Below, piece by piece: positions 54,032 to 64,000 of a stretch of DNA of 64,000 nucleotides. A program made the translations under genes and the position numbers. Under the pieces are notes generated by a model, which saw nothing but the letters and a program-made list of their open reading frames with translations, made no database searches and was not told the origin of the DNA. This stretch comes from Archivesica marissinica (Eukaryota; Mollusca; Bivalvia; Venerida; Vesicomyidae): assembly GCA_014843695.1 (NCBI GenBank), contig CM026386.1:18589811-18653810 (forward strand), in the 5' to 3' direction. Within the stretch, counting starts at the first letter, position 1. Every line of letters begins with the position of its first letter.

Positions 54032-54233
54032 GTACACATTGTTCAAAATATTGCAATAATAAAAAGTTAAACATATTATATTTATTAATTAATATGCAAT
54101 AAAAAGCGAAGAACAAACCTAACCCTTGTACCGTCTACTGAAGATACCGTGTAAGGCAAATTCTATCTTATTCTGCTGTTGAAACGGCCCTAGAATGCAC
54201 AACAGACGTGCTAGCAAACACAATTCAGAGGAG

Positions 54234-54436
54234 GTGGAAGTCGTGATAGCGCAGTGGTAGCGTGTTTGCTTCAGGTGCGAAATATCCGGAGTTCGAGCCC
54301 TGCTGGAGCCGTTACAATTGTGCCCTTAGGCAAGTCATTTAAATTCCACGTTGCCTCTTCTCTCTCCCTCGTGGCGATGGATTCCATCAGGAGTGAGGTC
54401 TCGAGAGTGAGCTAAAATAAATTTGTATAAACTATA
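54234..54436 (+). mobile_element. SINE-1, head intact, tail shortened
   Basis: Head GTGGAAGTCGTGATAGCGC, A-box TAGCGCAGTGGTAGCG, B box GGAGTTCGAGCCCTG, body to GAGGTCTCGAGAGTGAG. A deletion removes TTAATATAAG..AATC from the tail. Confidence 0.93.
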
Positions 54437-54469
54437 AAATAAAATGTTCCTTGACCCCATAGCTAGTTT

Positions 54470-54603
54470 GTGTACACATTAGAATGGACCTAGCTGCGTA
54501 CACATTAGAACGGACCTAGCTGCGTACACATTAGAACGGACCTAGCTGCATACACATTAGAATGGACCTAGCTGCGTACACATTAGAACGGACCTAGCTA
54601 CGC
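54470..54603. repeat. 26-bp minisatellite (5 units)
   Basis: Units GTACACATTAGAACGG, then ACCTAGCTGC, starting 34 bp after a SINE-1 end. Confidence 0.94.
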
Positions 54604-54733
54604 CCCTGACAGCACAACTTCAATATACGCGAGCGCACGACTGTGGCCAGTAGAATATCATCTAGATGACACATGTTTGAGAAATTCTGCAAATTTAAAA
54701 CGTTTTAACTTCATTTACTTCAAACACATTTAT

Positions 54734-55158
54734 TACCGTATTTACTTGCCTATAAGACGATCTCGCCTATAAGACGCCCCCCAACTTTGGTCTTAAATCA
54801 GTGTATTTTGCATAGACTCACGTATAAGACGTGTTGAGAAAATGGAAACCACTCAGAAGTAAAGATCAAACAAATTGTACTGTAAAAGCACCGTAAATTA
54901 TGTCAAATCATTAACAAATGCACTGATGAACAACAATAAATTTGATTTGCTAAAATGCTATTGACAAGTTTACAGATTGAGCTGTGAAAGTCTATGATTA
55001 ATGCACCATTTCAGTGATTTCAAAGGTCATCAATTATTATATACATCAATTATTGAGTTGGACAATTTGATTTTAATTTTTATCACTCAAGTATAAGACG
55101 GGAAGCCACAATAATCTGGTGATAAAAAGCCTGTCTTATAGGAGAGTAAGTATGGTAT
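54734..55158. mobile_element. TIR-H element, complete copy
   Basis: Inverted ends TACCGTATTTACTTGCC / GAGAGTAAGTATGGTA, with repeated internal CCTATAAGACG words and AGTATAAGACGGG. About 425 bp, non-coding. I do not assign a superfamily. Confidence 0.82.
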
Positions 55159-55174
55159 ATGTTAAGTGTCATAT

Positions 55175-55668
55175 AAACCAGTCTGGATACATTTAAAGGC
55201 TTTTGCAAACAACATAGATCCTGATCAGCCGCAGCGTGACGCTGCGTGCTGTTCAGGATCTATGTTGTTTTGTTACATAGCCAAGTGTCTTAGCAAGATC
55301 ATCTAAATAGCAAACAGCATAGCGCCGGATCCATGGCGGCTGATACAACTATACAACTTTGCAACAACTTCAATTTTGTATGTTTGGTTTTGTTGCGCCT
55401 TTTGACCTTCTCCTTGTTAGAAATAAATAACTATTTTGCTTTAATTATAAGACACATATCAGATAAATATTACATGTATTTACACATAGATATAAATGGC
55501 TGTGGGAGCTCACTTGTATAAAATGTATGCTTTATGTTTGCACTGTTCGCTAACTGTATATAATATGCATGTATGTCCTCATGGGCTTGAAAGCCTACTG
55601 GAATTTAATAAAATAAACTATCAAAATCTATCAAACTATCTGACTTTGAACGGTATCCAGATGAAATT
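55175..55668. mobile_element. TM-B interrupted by an unidentified insert
   Basis: The left arm (CTGGATACATTTAAAGG to GCATAGCGCCGG..GGCGGCTGAT, 55175-55343) and right end (TTTGAACGGTATCCAG, 55646-55661) belong to TM-B. Between them lie 300 bp ending in GGAATTTAATAAAATAAAC, resembling a retroelement 3' end with an AATAAA signal. Confidence 0.6.
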
Positions 55669-56383
55669 ATTTTGTACTACATAGCCTCTAAACTCCTTCT
55701 GAATTAATGCCCCTTAACAACCCCACAACCCCACAACATTTGATAGGGAAGCCACTTTTATCTGAAACAATATATATTTTATATAATTACTACATAAACA
55801 TAAAAATTTTTATGTGGAATTCTTGAAAGATAATGGATCAGAGATTTCCTTTTAATCTTTCGAATCATCAACTACATCAAAGTTAGCTATGTATGTTCCC
55901 AATTTCTCCAACACCTTCTTATCTCCACAATCTCAATGAAGTTTAATGCGATTATTACATCCTCTGCTATTATACACAACTGTTTATTACTTCACACCAT
56001 AAAGATTAATCGGTGCTTTATTATCCCCACCCATCAAACTAATACCGGTAACACTTAAAATTAATCATTGAAATTAAAGAAATTTGGCCTGTATATTTCT
56101 CAAAAGCTCGCATAATCAGCAGGTACTTGCTAATTGGCAGAGCACTGCATGACATTTGTTACCATAATCATTTACCGCTAAGTGAATCATGACTTTATGA
56201 AATGCGATACATGACTATTTTGAATGAAAGTTTTTTTACCCCAAGGTACTTTTATTTAGCACAAGTGAGTCAGTGGACTCCGGAGACCCTGTGAGACACT
56301 GTGGTCAGCGGCAATACAATGTTTTCTTTTCTTTTTTAACAATAGTTTTGTTTATAAAAAATCAAGTGGGATAGGAACAATTA
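55669..56383. other. unassigned AT-rich sequence
   Basis: No feature recognised. Confidence 0.5.
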
Positions 56384-56624
56384 TTAACCCATTCAACACC
56401 AAGTAACTCACATGGACTGGTCCATGATATTCATAAACCAATAAATGAATCAGAAAATCACATTTGGACAAGTTCATTTATCAAAATGGGTAATTATGTC
56501 TAAAAATAGTCATATCACTGGCAAAAAGTGCAGATCCTGATGAGACGGCTCGTCACGAGCCGGCTCATCTGGATCTACACTTTTTGTAAGCCTATTTAGA
56601 GGTCTGTGGTGTTGAAAGGGTTAA
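56384..56624 (+). mobile_element. TM-A MITE
   Basis: TTAACCCATTCAACACC at the left, GTTGAAAGGGTTAA at the right, core GGCTCGTCACGAGCC. Closest to the 49331 copy. Confidence 0.93.
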
Positions 56625-56675
56625 AAGTAGTTGATATTATAGATTGAAATCTCAAACAAACTGAAATCAAATCCT

Positions 56676-56821
56676 ACAGTCGTGAGTGTACAGTGGTAGC
56701 ACGTTCGCTTCAGGTGCGAAAGGCCCAGAGTTCGAGCCCTGCTGGAGCCGTATGATTGTGCCCTTAGGCAAGGCATTTAAATTCCACGTTGCCTCTTCTC
56801 TCTCTATCATGATGATGGAAT
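56676..56821 (+). mobile_element. SINE-1, 3'-truncated copy fused to rep-J
   Basis: Head CAGTGGTAGCACGTTCGC and B box GAGTTCGAGCCCTG. It stops after CTCTCTCTATCATGATG and joins rep-J directly. Confidence 0.87.
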
Positions 56822-56934
56822 AGAATGAGTGCTTTATAATGTGCCAGTGTATCCTACTGGACAAAATCTTGTATGAAAATTGTAAAAAAAAAACCAATCA
56901 TTTTTTATTTTTAGGGAGAAGTGGGGGCAATGTC
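56822..56934 (+). repeat. rep-J, partial copy
   Basis: AGAATGAGTGCTTTATAATG to TTTTAGGGAGAAGTGGGGG, as in the middle of 13905-14152. Confidence 0.83.
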
Positions 56935-57390
56935 AAGGTTCCCCTGATCCTTACCATTCAACCAATGATCTACTGACTTGTAGCATGGAACTACTCGATC
57001 AGGTCTATATATCAGAGGAGATGGGCAGAATTGTTGCCTGCATCAGATTGATAAGCCAACTTGCTGATCAGTACAAGATATATATTACAGAAATACACCC
57101 GTGCCAAAATTGATAAAGCTATTATTTGATCGTTTATTACTGGTTTTTATTTTTGTATTGTCATATTGTGGAGTTGAAGAACATATAAATTAAACAGTTC
57201 TAGAGCTAAGAATACGATTACAAACATGTTTCCAGGGTAATATTTGTAATGCCAGTCTTTGGAAGTAAACATTTATTTCCTATATTTTTGGCAATCAACA
57301 TTCTTTGTATTCAACTCAACAGGTAACAAATTTGGTTCCAGTGAATCATTTGTTAATGCTTAGGAACAGTGACATTGACATCAGTGACCC
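56935..57390. other. unassigned sequence
   Basis: No gene or repeat recognised. Confidence 0.5.
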
Positions 57391-57927
57391 CAAAAGTAGT
57401 TCCCAGCCTGTATTAACCAAAAGTAGTTCCCAGCCTGTATTAACCAAAAGTAGTTCCCAGCCTGTATTAACCAAAAGTAGTTCTCAGCCTGTATTAACCA
57501 AAAGTAGTTCCCAGCCTGCATTAACCAAAAGTAGTTCCCAGCCTGCATTAACCAAAAGTAGTTCTCAGCCTGCATTAACCAACAGTAGTTCCCAGCCTGC
57601 ATTAACCAAAAGTTGTTCCCAGCCTGTATTAACCAAAAGTAGTTACCAGCCTGTATTAACCAAAAGTAGTTCCCAGCCTGTATTAACTAAAAGTAGTTCC
57701 CAGCCTGTATTAACCAAAAGTAGTTCCCAGCCTGTATTAACAAAAGTAGTTCCCAGCCTGTATTAACCAAAAGTAGTTCCTAGCCTGTATTAACCAAAAG
57801 TAGTTCCCAGCCTATATTAACCAAAAGCAGTTCCCAGTCTGTATTAACCAAAAGTAGTTCCCAGCCTGTAATAACCGAAAAGTAGTTCCCAGCCTGTATT
57901 AACCAAAAGTAGTTCCTAGCCTGTATC
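57391..57927. repeat. 27-bp minisatellite array (about 20 units)
   Basis: Units CAAAAGTAGTTCCCAGCC, then TGTATTAAC. A plus frame (57305-57766) reads KSSSQPVLT repeats, but single-base indels at about 57741 and 57870 break it, and replacements (S to C, S to Y, K to N) are not conservative. Not coding. Confidence 0.95.
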
Positions 57928-58285
57928 AAACTGACCGTTCTATACACCAAGAGGTATGGGTCCAATGTTAATGACTGGAAATGGTTTCCTCTTTTTTAAT
58001 AACCAGTGACCTTGACTTTGACCCCAGTGACTTCAGAAACAGTCCTGATCTTCTATTTGTAGGTAAACTAAGCTTAAGCTCCCCAATTATCTATTGCTTA
58101 GCATGAACAGACTCAAACATGCATGTCAGTTCTAGGGTGATCACAACAGCTCACCTCTGCTGCTTTTTTTATTCTTCACTTTTTCTACTTTTCTTTTCAC
58201 ATCCCCTACCTGTGTCAATATATGGCTAGACATCTCAGCTACATGTAAATACCACACCTTCCATCTTAGGCAAAAACAGTGATTA
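57928..58285. other. unassigned sequence
   Basis: Pyrimidine-rich at 58155-58215; no feature recognised. Confidence 0.5.
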
Positions 58286-59082
58286 TTTTACCGTACATAC
58301 CCGCCTGTAAGACGGGATTTATTATCACCACATGGCCTCAGTTGTTATATTTATGTTATATTTCGGGTTTTACGCCTGCATCAGCACCATTTTGGGCTAT
58401 ATCGCCGGCGGACAGTTTACCTAACAACACCTTTCCTGGGCAGGCTCCAGCGGTTAACCAGTACTTGGGTGCACCAACCTCCGTAAGAAACTGCCAACTT
58501 TTTCATATAAATGAGACACGGTCTGAGCGGGGCTCGAACCCGTGACCATCAGTGATGATAGGTTACAGTGGTATACAAGTCAGCGACCTTAACCACTCGA
58601 CCACGGAGGCGGACAATATAAGGGTGAGAAAAAAAATCAATAAAAAAAACATTTCCCACCCCCCCCCCCCCCGACTCAATAATTGATGGAGTTTATTGAA
58701 ATAACTCAAAAAGGTGTAACAAAAGCATGACGTTCATAGCTCTGTCTGTAAACTAAACTTGTCAATAGCATTTTAACTAATCAAATGTGCTAAAATATTG
58801 ATTTCATACTTTCTAAAAATTAAAATATTTATTTGTTCAACTTTATATCTTTATTACATTGGTTAGACAATTATTTACATTATAAGCCATGGAACAAGCT
58901 GATACACAAACTTCATAAATTATTGTTATGCATTAGTGCATTTCTTTTCTGATTTGACATAATATACAGTGTTTAATTAATTTGTTTGATCTTTACTTCT
59001 AAGTAGTTTCCATTTTATCAACCAGTCTTATGCAAAATACCACTGATTTAAGCACAAGGGGTGGGACGTCGTCTTATAGGTT
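58286..59082. mobile_element. TIR-H element with SINE-4 insert, cut by an array
   Basis: Inverted relative to the 54734 copy. It begins TTACCGTACATACCCGCC, continues past SINE-4 at GACTCAATAATTGATGG, and near its other end reads GATTTAAGCACAAGG and CGTCTTATAGG. The terminal TIR (about 25 bp) is missing where the 32-bp array starts. Confidence 0.82.
58348..58614 (-). mobile_element. SINE-4, full-length copy inside TIR-H
   Basis: The most complete SINE-4: tail TTTCGGGTTTTACGCC and CACCATTTTGGGCTATATCG, body, B box (GGCTCGAACCCGTGACC) and head end CACTCGACCACGGAGGCGG. The tRNA-like head is about 85 bp with a long variable region. Confidence 0.93.
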
Positions 59083-62000
59083 TAATCCTGATTGTCCCAC
59101 ATTTGAGTGTCCAGTAGTCCTGATTGTCCCACATTTGAGTGTCCAGTAGTCCTGATTGTCCCACATTTGAGTGTCCAGTAATCCTGATTGTCCCACATTT
59201 GAGTGTCCAGTAGTCCTGATTGTCCCACATTTGAGTGTCCAGTAGTCCTGATTGTCCCACATTTGAGTGTCCAGTAATCCTGATTGTCCCACATTTGAGT
59301 GTCCAGTAGTCCTGATTGTCCCACATTTGAGTGTCCAGTAGTCCTGATTGTCCCACATTTGAGTGTCCAGTAATCCTGATTGTCCCACATTTGAGTGTCC
59401 AGTAGTCCTGATTGTCCCACATTTGAGTGTCCAGTAGTCCTGATTGTCCCACATTTGAGTGTCCAGTAGTCCTGATTGTCCCACATTTGAGTGTCCAGTA
59501 GTCCTGATTGTCCCACATTTGAGTGTCCAGTAGTCCTGATTGTCCCACATTTGAGTGTCCAGTAGTCCTGATTGTCCCACATTTGAGTGTCCAGTAGTCC
59601 TGATTGTCCCACATTTGAGTGTCCAGTAGTCCTGATTGTCCCACATTTGAGTGTCCAGTAGTCCTGATTGTCCCACATTTGAGTGTCCAGTAGTCCTGAT
59701 TGTCCCACATTTGAGTGTCCAGTAGTCCTGATTGTCCCACATTTGAGTGTCCAGTAGTCCTGATTGTCCCACATTTGAGTGTCCAGTAGTTCTGATTGTC
59801 CCACATTTGAGTGTCCAGTAGTCCTGATTGTCCCACATTTGAGTGTCCAGTAGTTCTGATTGTCCCACATTTGAGTGTCCAGTAGTTCTGATTGTCCCAC
59901 ATTTGAGTGTCCAGTAGTCCTGATTGTCCCACATTTGAGTGTCCAGTAGTTCTGATTGTCCCACATTTGAGTGTCCAGTAGTCCTGATTGTCCCACATTT
60001 GAGTGTCCAGTAGTCCTGATTGTCCCACATTTGAGTGTCCAGTAGTCCTGATTGTCCCACATTTGAGTGTCCAGTAGTCCTGATTGTCCCACATTTGAGT
60101 GTCCAGTAGTCCTGATTGTCCCACATTTGAGTGTCCAGTAGTCCTGATTGTCCCACATTTGAGTGTCCAGTAGTTCTGATTGTCCCACATTTGAGTGTCC
60201 AGTAGTCCTGATTGTCCCACATTTGAGTGTCCAGTAGTCCTGATTGTCCCACATTTGAGTGTCCAGTAGTCCTGATTGTCCCACATTTGAGTGTCCAGTA
60301 GTCCTGATTGTCCCACATTTGAGTGTCCAGTAGTCCTGATTGTCCCACATTTGAGTGTCCAGTAGTCCTGATTGTCCCACATTTGAGAGTCCAGTAGTCC
60401 TGATTGTCCCACATTTGAGTGTCCAGTAGTCCTGNNNNNNNNNNNNNNNNNNNNNNNNNNNNNNNNNNNNNNNNNNNNNNNNNNNNNNNNNNNNNNNNNN
60501 NNNNNNNNNNNNNNNNNNNNNNNNNNNNNNNNNNNNNNNNNNNNNNNNNNNNNNNNNNNNNNNNNNNNNNNNNNNNNNNNNNNNNNNNNNNNNNNNNNNN
60601 NNNNNNNNNNNNNNNNNNNNNNNNNNNNNNNNNNNNNNNNNNNNNNNNNNNNNNNNNNNNNNNNNNNNNNNNNNNNNNNNNNNNNNNNNNNNNNNNNNNN
60701 NNNNNNNNNNNNNNNNNNNNNNNNNNNNNNNNNNNNNNNNNNNNNNNNNNNNNNNNNNNNNNNNNNNNNNNNNNNNNNNNNNNNNNNNNNNNNNNNNNNN
60801 NNNNNNNNNNNNNNNNNNNNNNNNNNNNNNNNNNNNNNNNNNNNNNNNNNNNNNNNNNNNNNNNNNNNNNNNNNNNNNNNNNNNNNNNNNNNNNNNNNNN
60901 NNNNNNNNNNNNNNNNNNNNNNNNNNNNNNNNNNNNNNNNNNNNNNNNNNNNNNNNNNNNNNNNNNNNNNNNNNNNNNNNNNNNNNNNNNNNNNNNNNNN
61001 NNNNNNNNNNNNNNNNNNNNNNNNNNNNNNNNNNNNNNNNNNNNNNNNNNNNNNNNNNNNNNNNNNNNNNNNNNNNNNNNNNNNNNNNNNNNNNNNNNNN
61101 NNNNNNNNNNNNNNNNNNNNNNNNNNNNNNNNNNNNNNNNNNNNNNNNNNNNNNNNNNNNNNNNNNNNNNNNNNNNNNNNNNNNNNNNNNNNNNNNNNNN
61201 NNNNNNNNNNNNNNNNNNNNNNNNNNNNNNNNNNNNNNNNNNNNNNNNNNNNNNNNNNNNNNNNNNNNNNNNNNNNNNNNNNNNNNNNNNNNNNNNNNNN
61301 NNNNNNNNNNNNNNNNNNNNNNNNNNNNNNNNNNNNNNNNNNNNNNNNNNNNNNNNNNNNNNNNNNNNNNNNNNNNNNNNNNNNNNNNNNNNNNNNNNNN
61401 NNNNNNNNNNNNNNNNNNNNNNNNNNNNNNNNNNCCAGTAGTCCTGATTGTCCCACATTTGAGTGTCCAGTAATCCTGATTGTCCCACATTTGAGTGTCC
61501 AGTACCAGTCCTGATTGTCCCACATTTGATCCAGTAGTCCTGATTGTCCCACATTTGAGTGTCCAGTAATCCTGATTGTCCCACATTTGAGTGTCCAGTA
61601 GTCCTGATTGTCCCACATTTGAGTGTCCAGTAGTCCTGATTGTCCCACATTTGAGTGTCCAGTAATCCTGATTGTCCCACATTTGAGTGTCCAGTAGTCC
61701 TGATTGTCCCACATTTGAGTGTCCAGTAGTCCTGATTGTCCCACATTTGAGTGTCCAGTAGTCCTGATTGTCCCACATTTGAGTGTCCAGTAGTCCTGAT
61801 TGTCCCACATTTGAGTGTCCAGTAGTCCTGATTGTCCCACATTTGAGTGTCCAGTAATCCTGATTGTCCCACATTTGAGTGTCCAGTAGTCCTGATTGTC
61901 CCACATTTGAGTGTCCAGTAGTCCTGATTGTCCCACATTTGAGTGTCCAGTAGTCCTGATTGTCCCACATTTGAGTGTCCAGTAGTCCTGATTGTCCCAC

Positions 62001-64000
62001 ATTTGAGTGTCCAGTAGTCCTGATTGTCCCACATTTGAGTGTCCAGTAGTCCTGATTGTCCCACATTTGAGTGTCCAGTAGTCCTGATTGTCCCACATTT
62101 GAGTGTCCAGTAGTCCTGATTGTCCCACATTTGAGTGTCCAGTAGTCCTGATTGTCCCACATTTGAGTGTCCAGTAGTCCTGATTGTCCCACATTTGAGT
62201 GTCCAGTAGTCCTGATTGTCCCACATTTGAGTGTCCAGTAGTCCTGATTGTCCCACATTTGAGTGTCCAGTAGTCCTGATTGTCCCACATTTGAGTGTCC
62301 AGTAGTCCTGATTGTCCCACATTTGAGTGTCCAGTAGTCCTGATTGTCCCACATTTGAGTGTCCAGTAGTCCTGATTGTCCCACATTTGAGTGTCCAGTA
62401 GTCCTGATTGTCCCACATTTGAGTGTCCAGTAGTCCTGATTGTCCCACATTTGAGTGTCCAGTAGTCCTGATTGTCCCACATTTGAGTGTCCAGTAGTCC
62501 TGATTGTCCCACATTTGAGTGTCCAGTAGTCCTGATTGTCCCACATTTGAGTGTCCAGTAGTCCTGATTGTCCCACATTTGAGTGTCCAGTAGTCCTGAT
62601 TGTCCCACATTTGAGTGTCCAGTAGTCCTGATTGTCCCACATTTGAGTGTCCAGTAGTCCTGATTGTCCCACATTTGAGTGTCCAGTAGTCCTGATTGTC
62701 CCACATTTGAGTGTCCAGTAGTCCTGATTGTCCCACATTTGAGTGTCCAGTAGTCCTGATTGTCCCACATTTGAGTGTCCAGTAGTCCTGATTGTCCCAC
62801 ATTTGAGTGTCCAGTAGTCCTGATTGTCCCACATTTGAGTGTCCAGTAGTCCTGATTGTCCCACATTTGAGTGTCCAGTAGTCCTGATTGTCCCACATTT
62901 GAGTGTCCAGTAGTTCTGATTGTCCCACATTTGAGTGTCCAGTAGTCCTGATTGTCCCACATTTGAGTGTCCAGTAGTCCTGATTGTCCCACATTTGAGT
63001 GTCCAGTAGTCCTGATTGTCCCACATTTGAGTGTCCAGTAGTCCTGATTGTCCTACATTTGAGTGTCCAGTAGTCCTGATTGTCCCACATTTGAGTGTCC
63101 AGTAGTTCTGATTGTCCAACATTTGAGTGTCCAGTAGTCCTGATTGTCCTACATTTGAGTGTCCAGTAGTCCTGATTGTCCCACATTTGAGTGTCCAGTA
63201 GTCCTGATTGTCCCACATTTGAGTGTCCAGTAGTCCTGATTGTCCCACATTTGAGTGTCCAGTAGTTCTGATTGTCCCACATTTGAGTGTCCAGTAGTCC
63301 TGATTGTCCCACATTTGAGTGTCCAGTAGTCCTGATTGTCCCACATTTGAGTGTCCAGTAGTTCTGATTGTCCCACATTTGAGTGTCCAGTAGTCCTGAT
63401 TGTCCCACATTTGAGTGTCCAGTAGTTCTGATTGTCCCACATTTGAGTGTCCAGTAGTCCTGATTGTCCCACATTTGAGTGTCCAGTAGTTCTGATTGTC
63501 CCACATTTGAGTGTCCAGTAGTCCTGATTGTCCCACATTTGAGTGTCCAGTAGTTCTGATTGTCCCACATTTGAGTGTCCAGTAGTTCTGATTGTCCCAC
63601 ATTTGAGTGTCCAGTAGTCCTGATTGTCCCACATTTGAGTGTCCAGTAGTTCTGATTGTCCCACATTTGAGTGTCCAGTAGTTCTGATTGTCCCACATTT
63701 GAGTGTCCAGTAGTCCTGATTGTCCCACATTTGAGTGTCCAGTAGTCCTGATTGTCCCACATTTGAGTGTCCAGTAGTCCTGATTGTCCCACATTTGAGT
63801 GTCCAGTAATCCTGATTGTCCCACATTTGAGTGTCCAGTAGTCCTGATTGTCCCACATTTGAGTGTCCAGTAGTCCTGATTGTCCCACATTTGAGTGTCC
63901 AGTAATCCTGATTGTCCCACATTTGAGTGTCCAGTAGTCCTGATTGTCCCACATTTGAGTGTCCAGTAGTCCTGATTGTCCCACATTTGAGTGTCCAGTA
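59083..64000. repeat. 32-bp minisatellite array, over 4.9 kb, open at the right edge
   Basis: Units TAGTCCTGATTGTCCC, then ACATTTGAGTGTCCAG. About 122 units are visible, plus a gap. Variants are rare: TAATCC, TAGTTC, TCCTAC and TCCAAC. TAATCC and TAGTTC cluster near the two outer flanks and are almost absent at 61860-62880. Three minus frames stay open for up to 1636 codons because the 96-bp superunit has no stop. Confidence 0.98.
60435..61434. other. assembly gap, 1000 N
   Basis: Exactly 1000 N inside the 32-bp array, followed by two damaged units (61500-61535). The size is a placeholder. Confidence 0.99.

Noticed and set aside
57305..57766. KSSSQPVLT repeat protein
   Set aside because: Indels within the array break the frame and amino-acid changes are not conservative.
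59048..63986. Minus-strand open frames of 1314-1636 codons
   Set aside because: They are translations of the 32-bp array in three frames at once and cross a 1000-N gap. There is no start context or unique domain.

Overview
This window reads as intergenic, repeat-saturated DNA from a large animal genome, most likely a bivalve or other mollusc. The reasons are an AT-rich background, many tRNA-headed SINEs, numerous short inverted-repeat transposons ending in TTAACCC, and eighteen or so minisatellite arrays with 17-47 bp units. The taxon is inferred from general character, not from a recognised gene. I found no intact protein-coding gene, rRNA, genuine tRNA gene or CRISPR array. The long open frames are all translations of tandem repeats; the only recognisable coding matter is one decayed transposon gene at 14877-15703. 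Two runs of exactly 1000 N (28725-29724, 60435-61434) lie inside tandem arrays.

Labels used here. SINE-1 to SINE-6 are tRNA-headed short retroelements. TM-A to TM-F are short inverted-repeat elements bounded by TTAA. TIR-H and TIR-M are other non-autonomous DNA transposons. hAT-K, hAT-L and hAT-O are hAT-like elements. rep-I and rep-J are dispersed repeats without an assigned class.

Layout. 1-3010: a 24-bp array and a CCCTG-rich array. 3087-8473: TM-B, TM-A, SINE-3, SINE-1 and TM-F in unassigned sequence. 8596-10395: a 25-bp array with degenerate edges. 11137-16246: a 40/37-bp array holding a nested pair of hAT-like elements. 16600-25650: rep-I, four arrays (32, 35, 17 and 44 bp) and scattered SINE and TM copies. 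25762-30636: SINE-3 carrying TM-F, SINE-1, then 27-, 31- and 30-bp arrays. 31631-34910: nested SINE-3/TM-C, TIR-M/TM-B and hAT-O/TM-A. 35155-40748: a 28-bp array and a tandem segmental duplication of about 1.5 kb. 41247-47461: SINEs, palindromes, a TM-F end-amplification cluster, 47- and 29-bp arrays and a SINE-3 inside a SINE-2. 47664-58614: more TM-A, SINE, TIR-M and TIR-H copies with short arrays. 59083-64000: a large 32-bp array running off the window.

No pathway is encoded. The biology visible is insertion history. Filled and empty sites show that the TM elements duplicate TTAA on insertion, as piggyBac-type elements do. Nesting gives relative ages, and many minisatellites start at the edge of a transposon.
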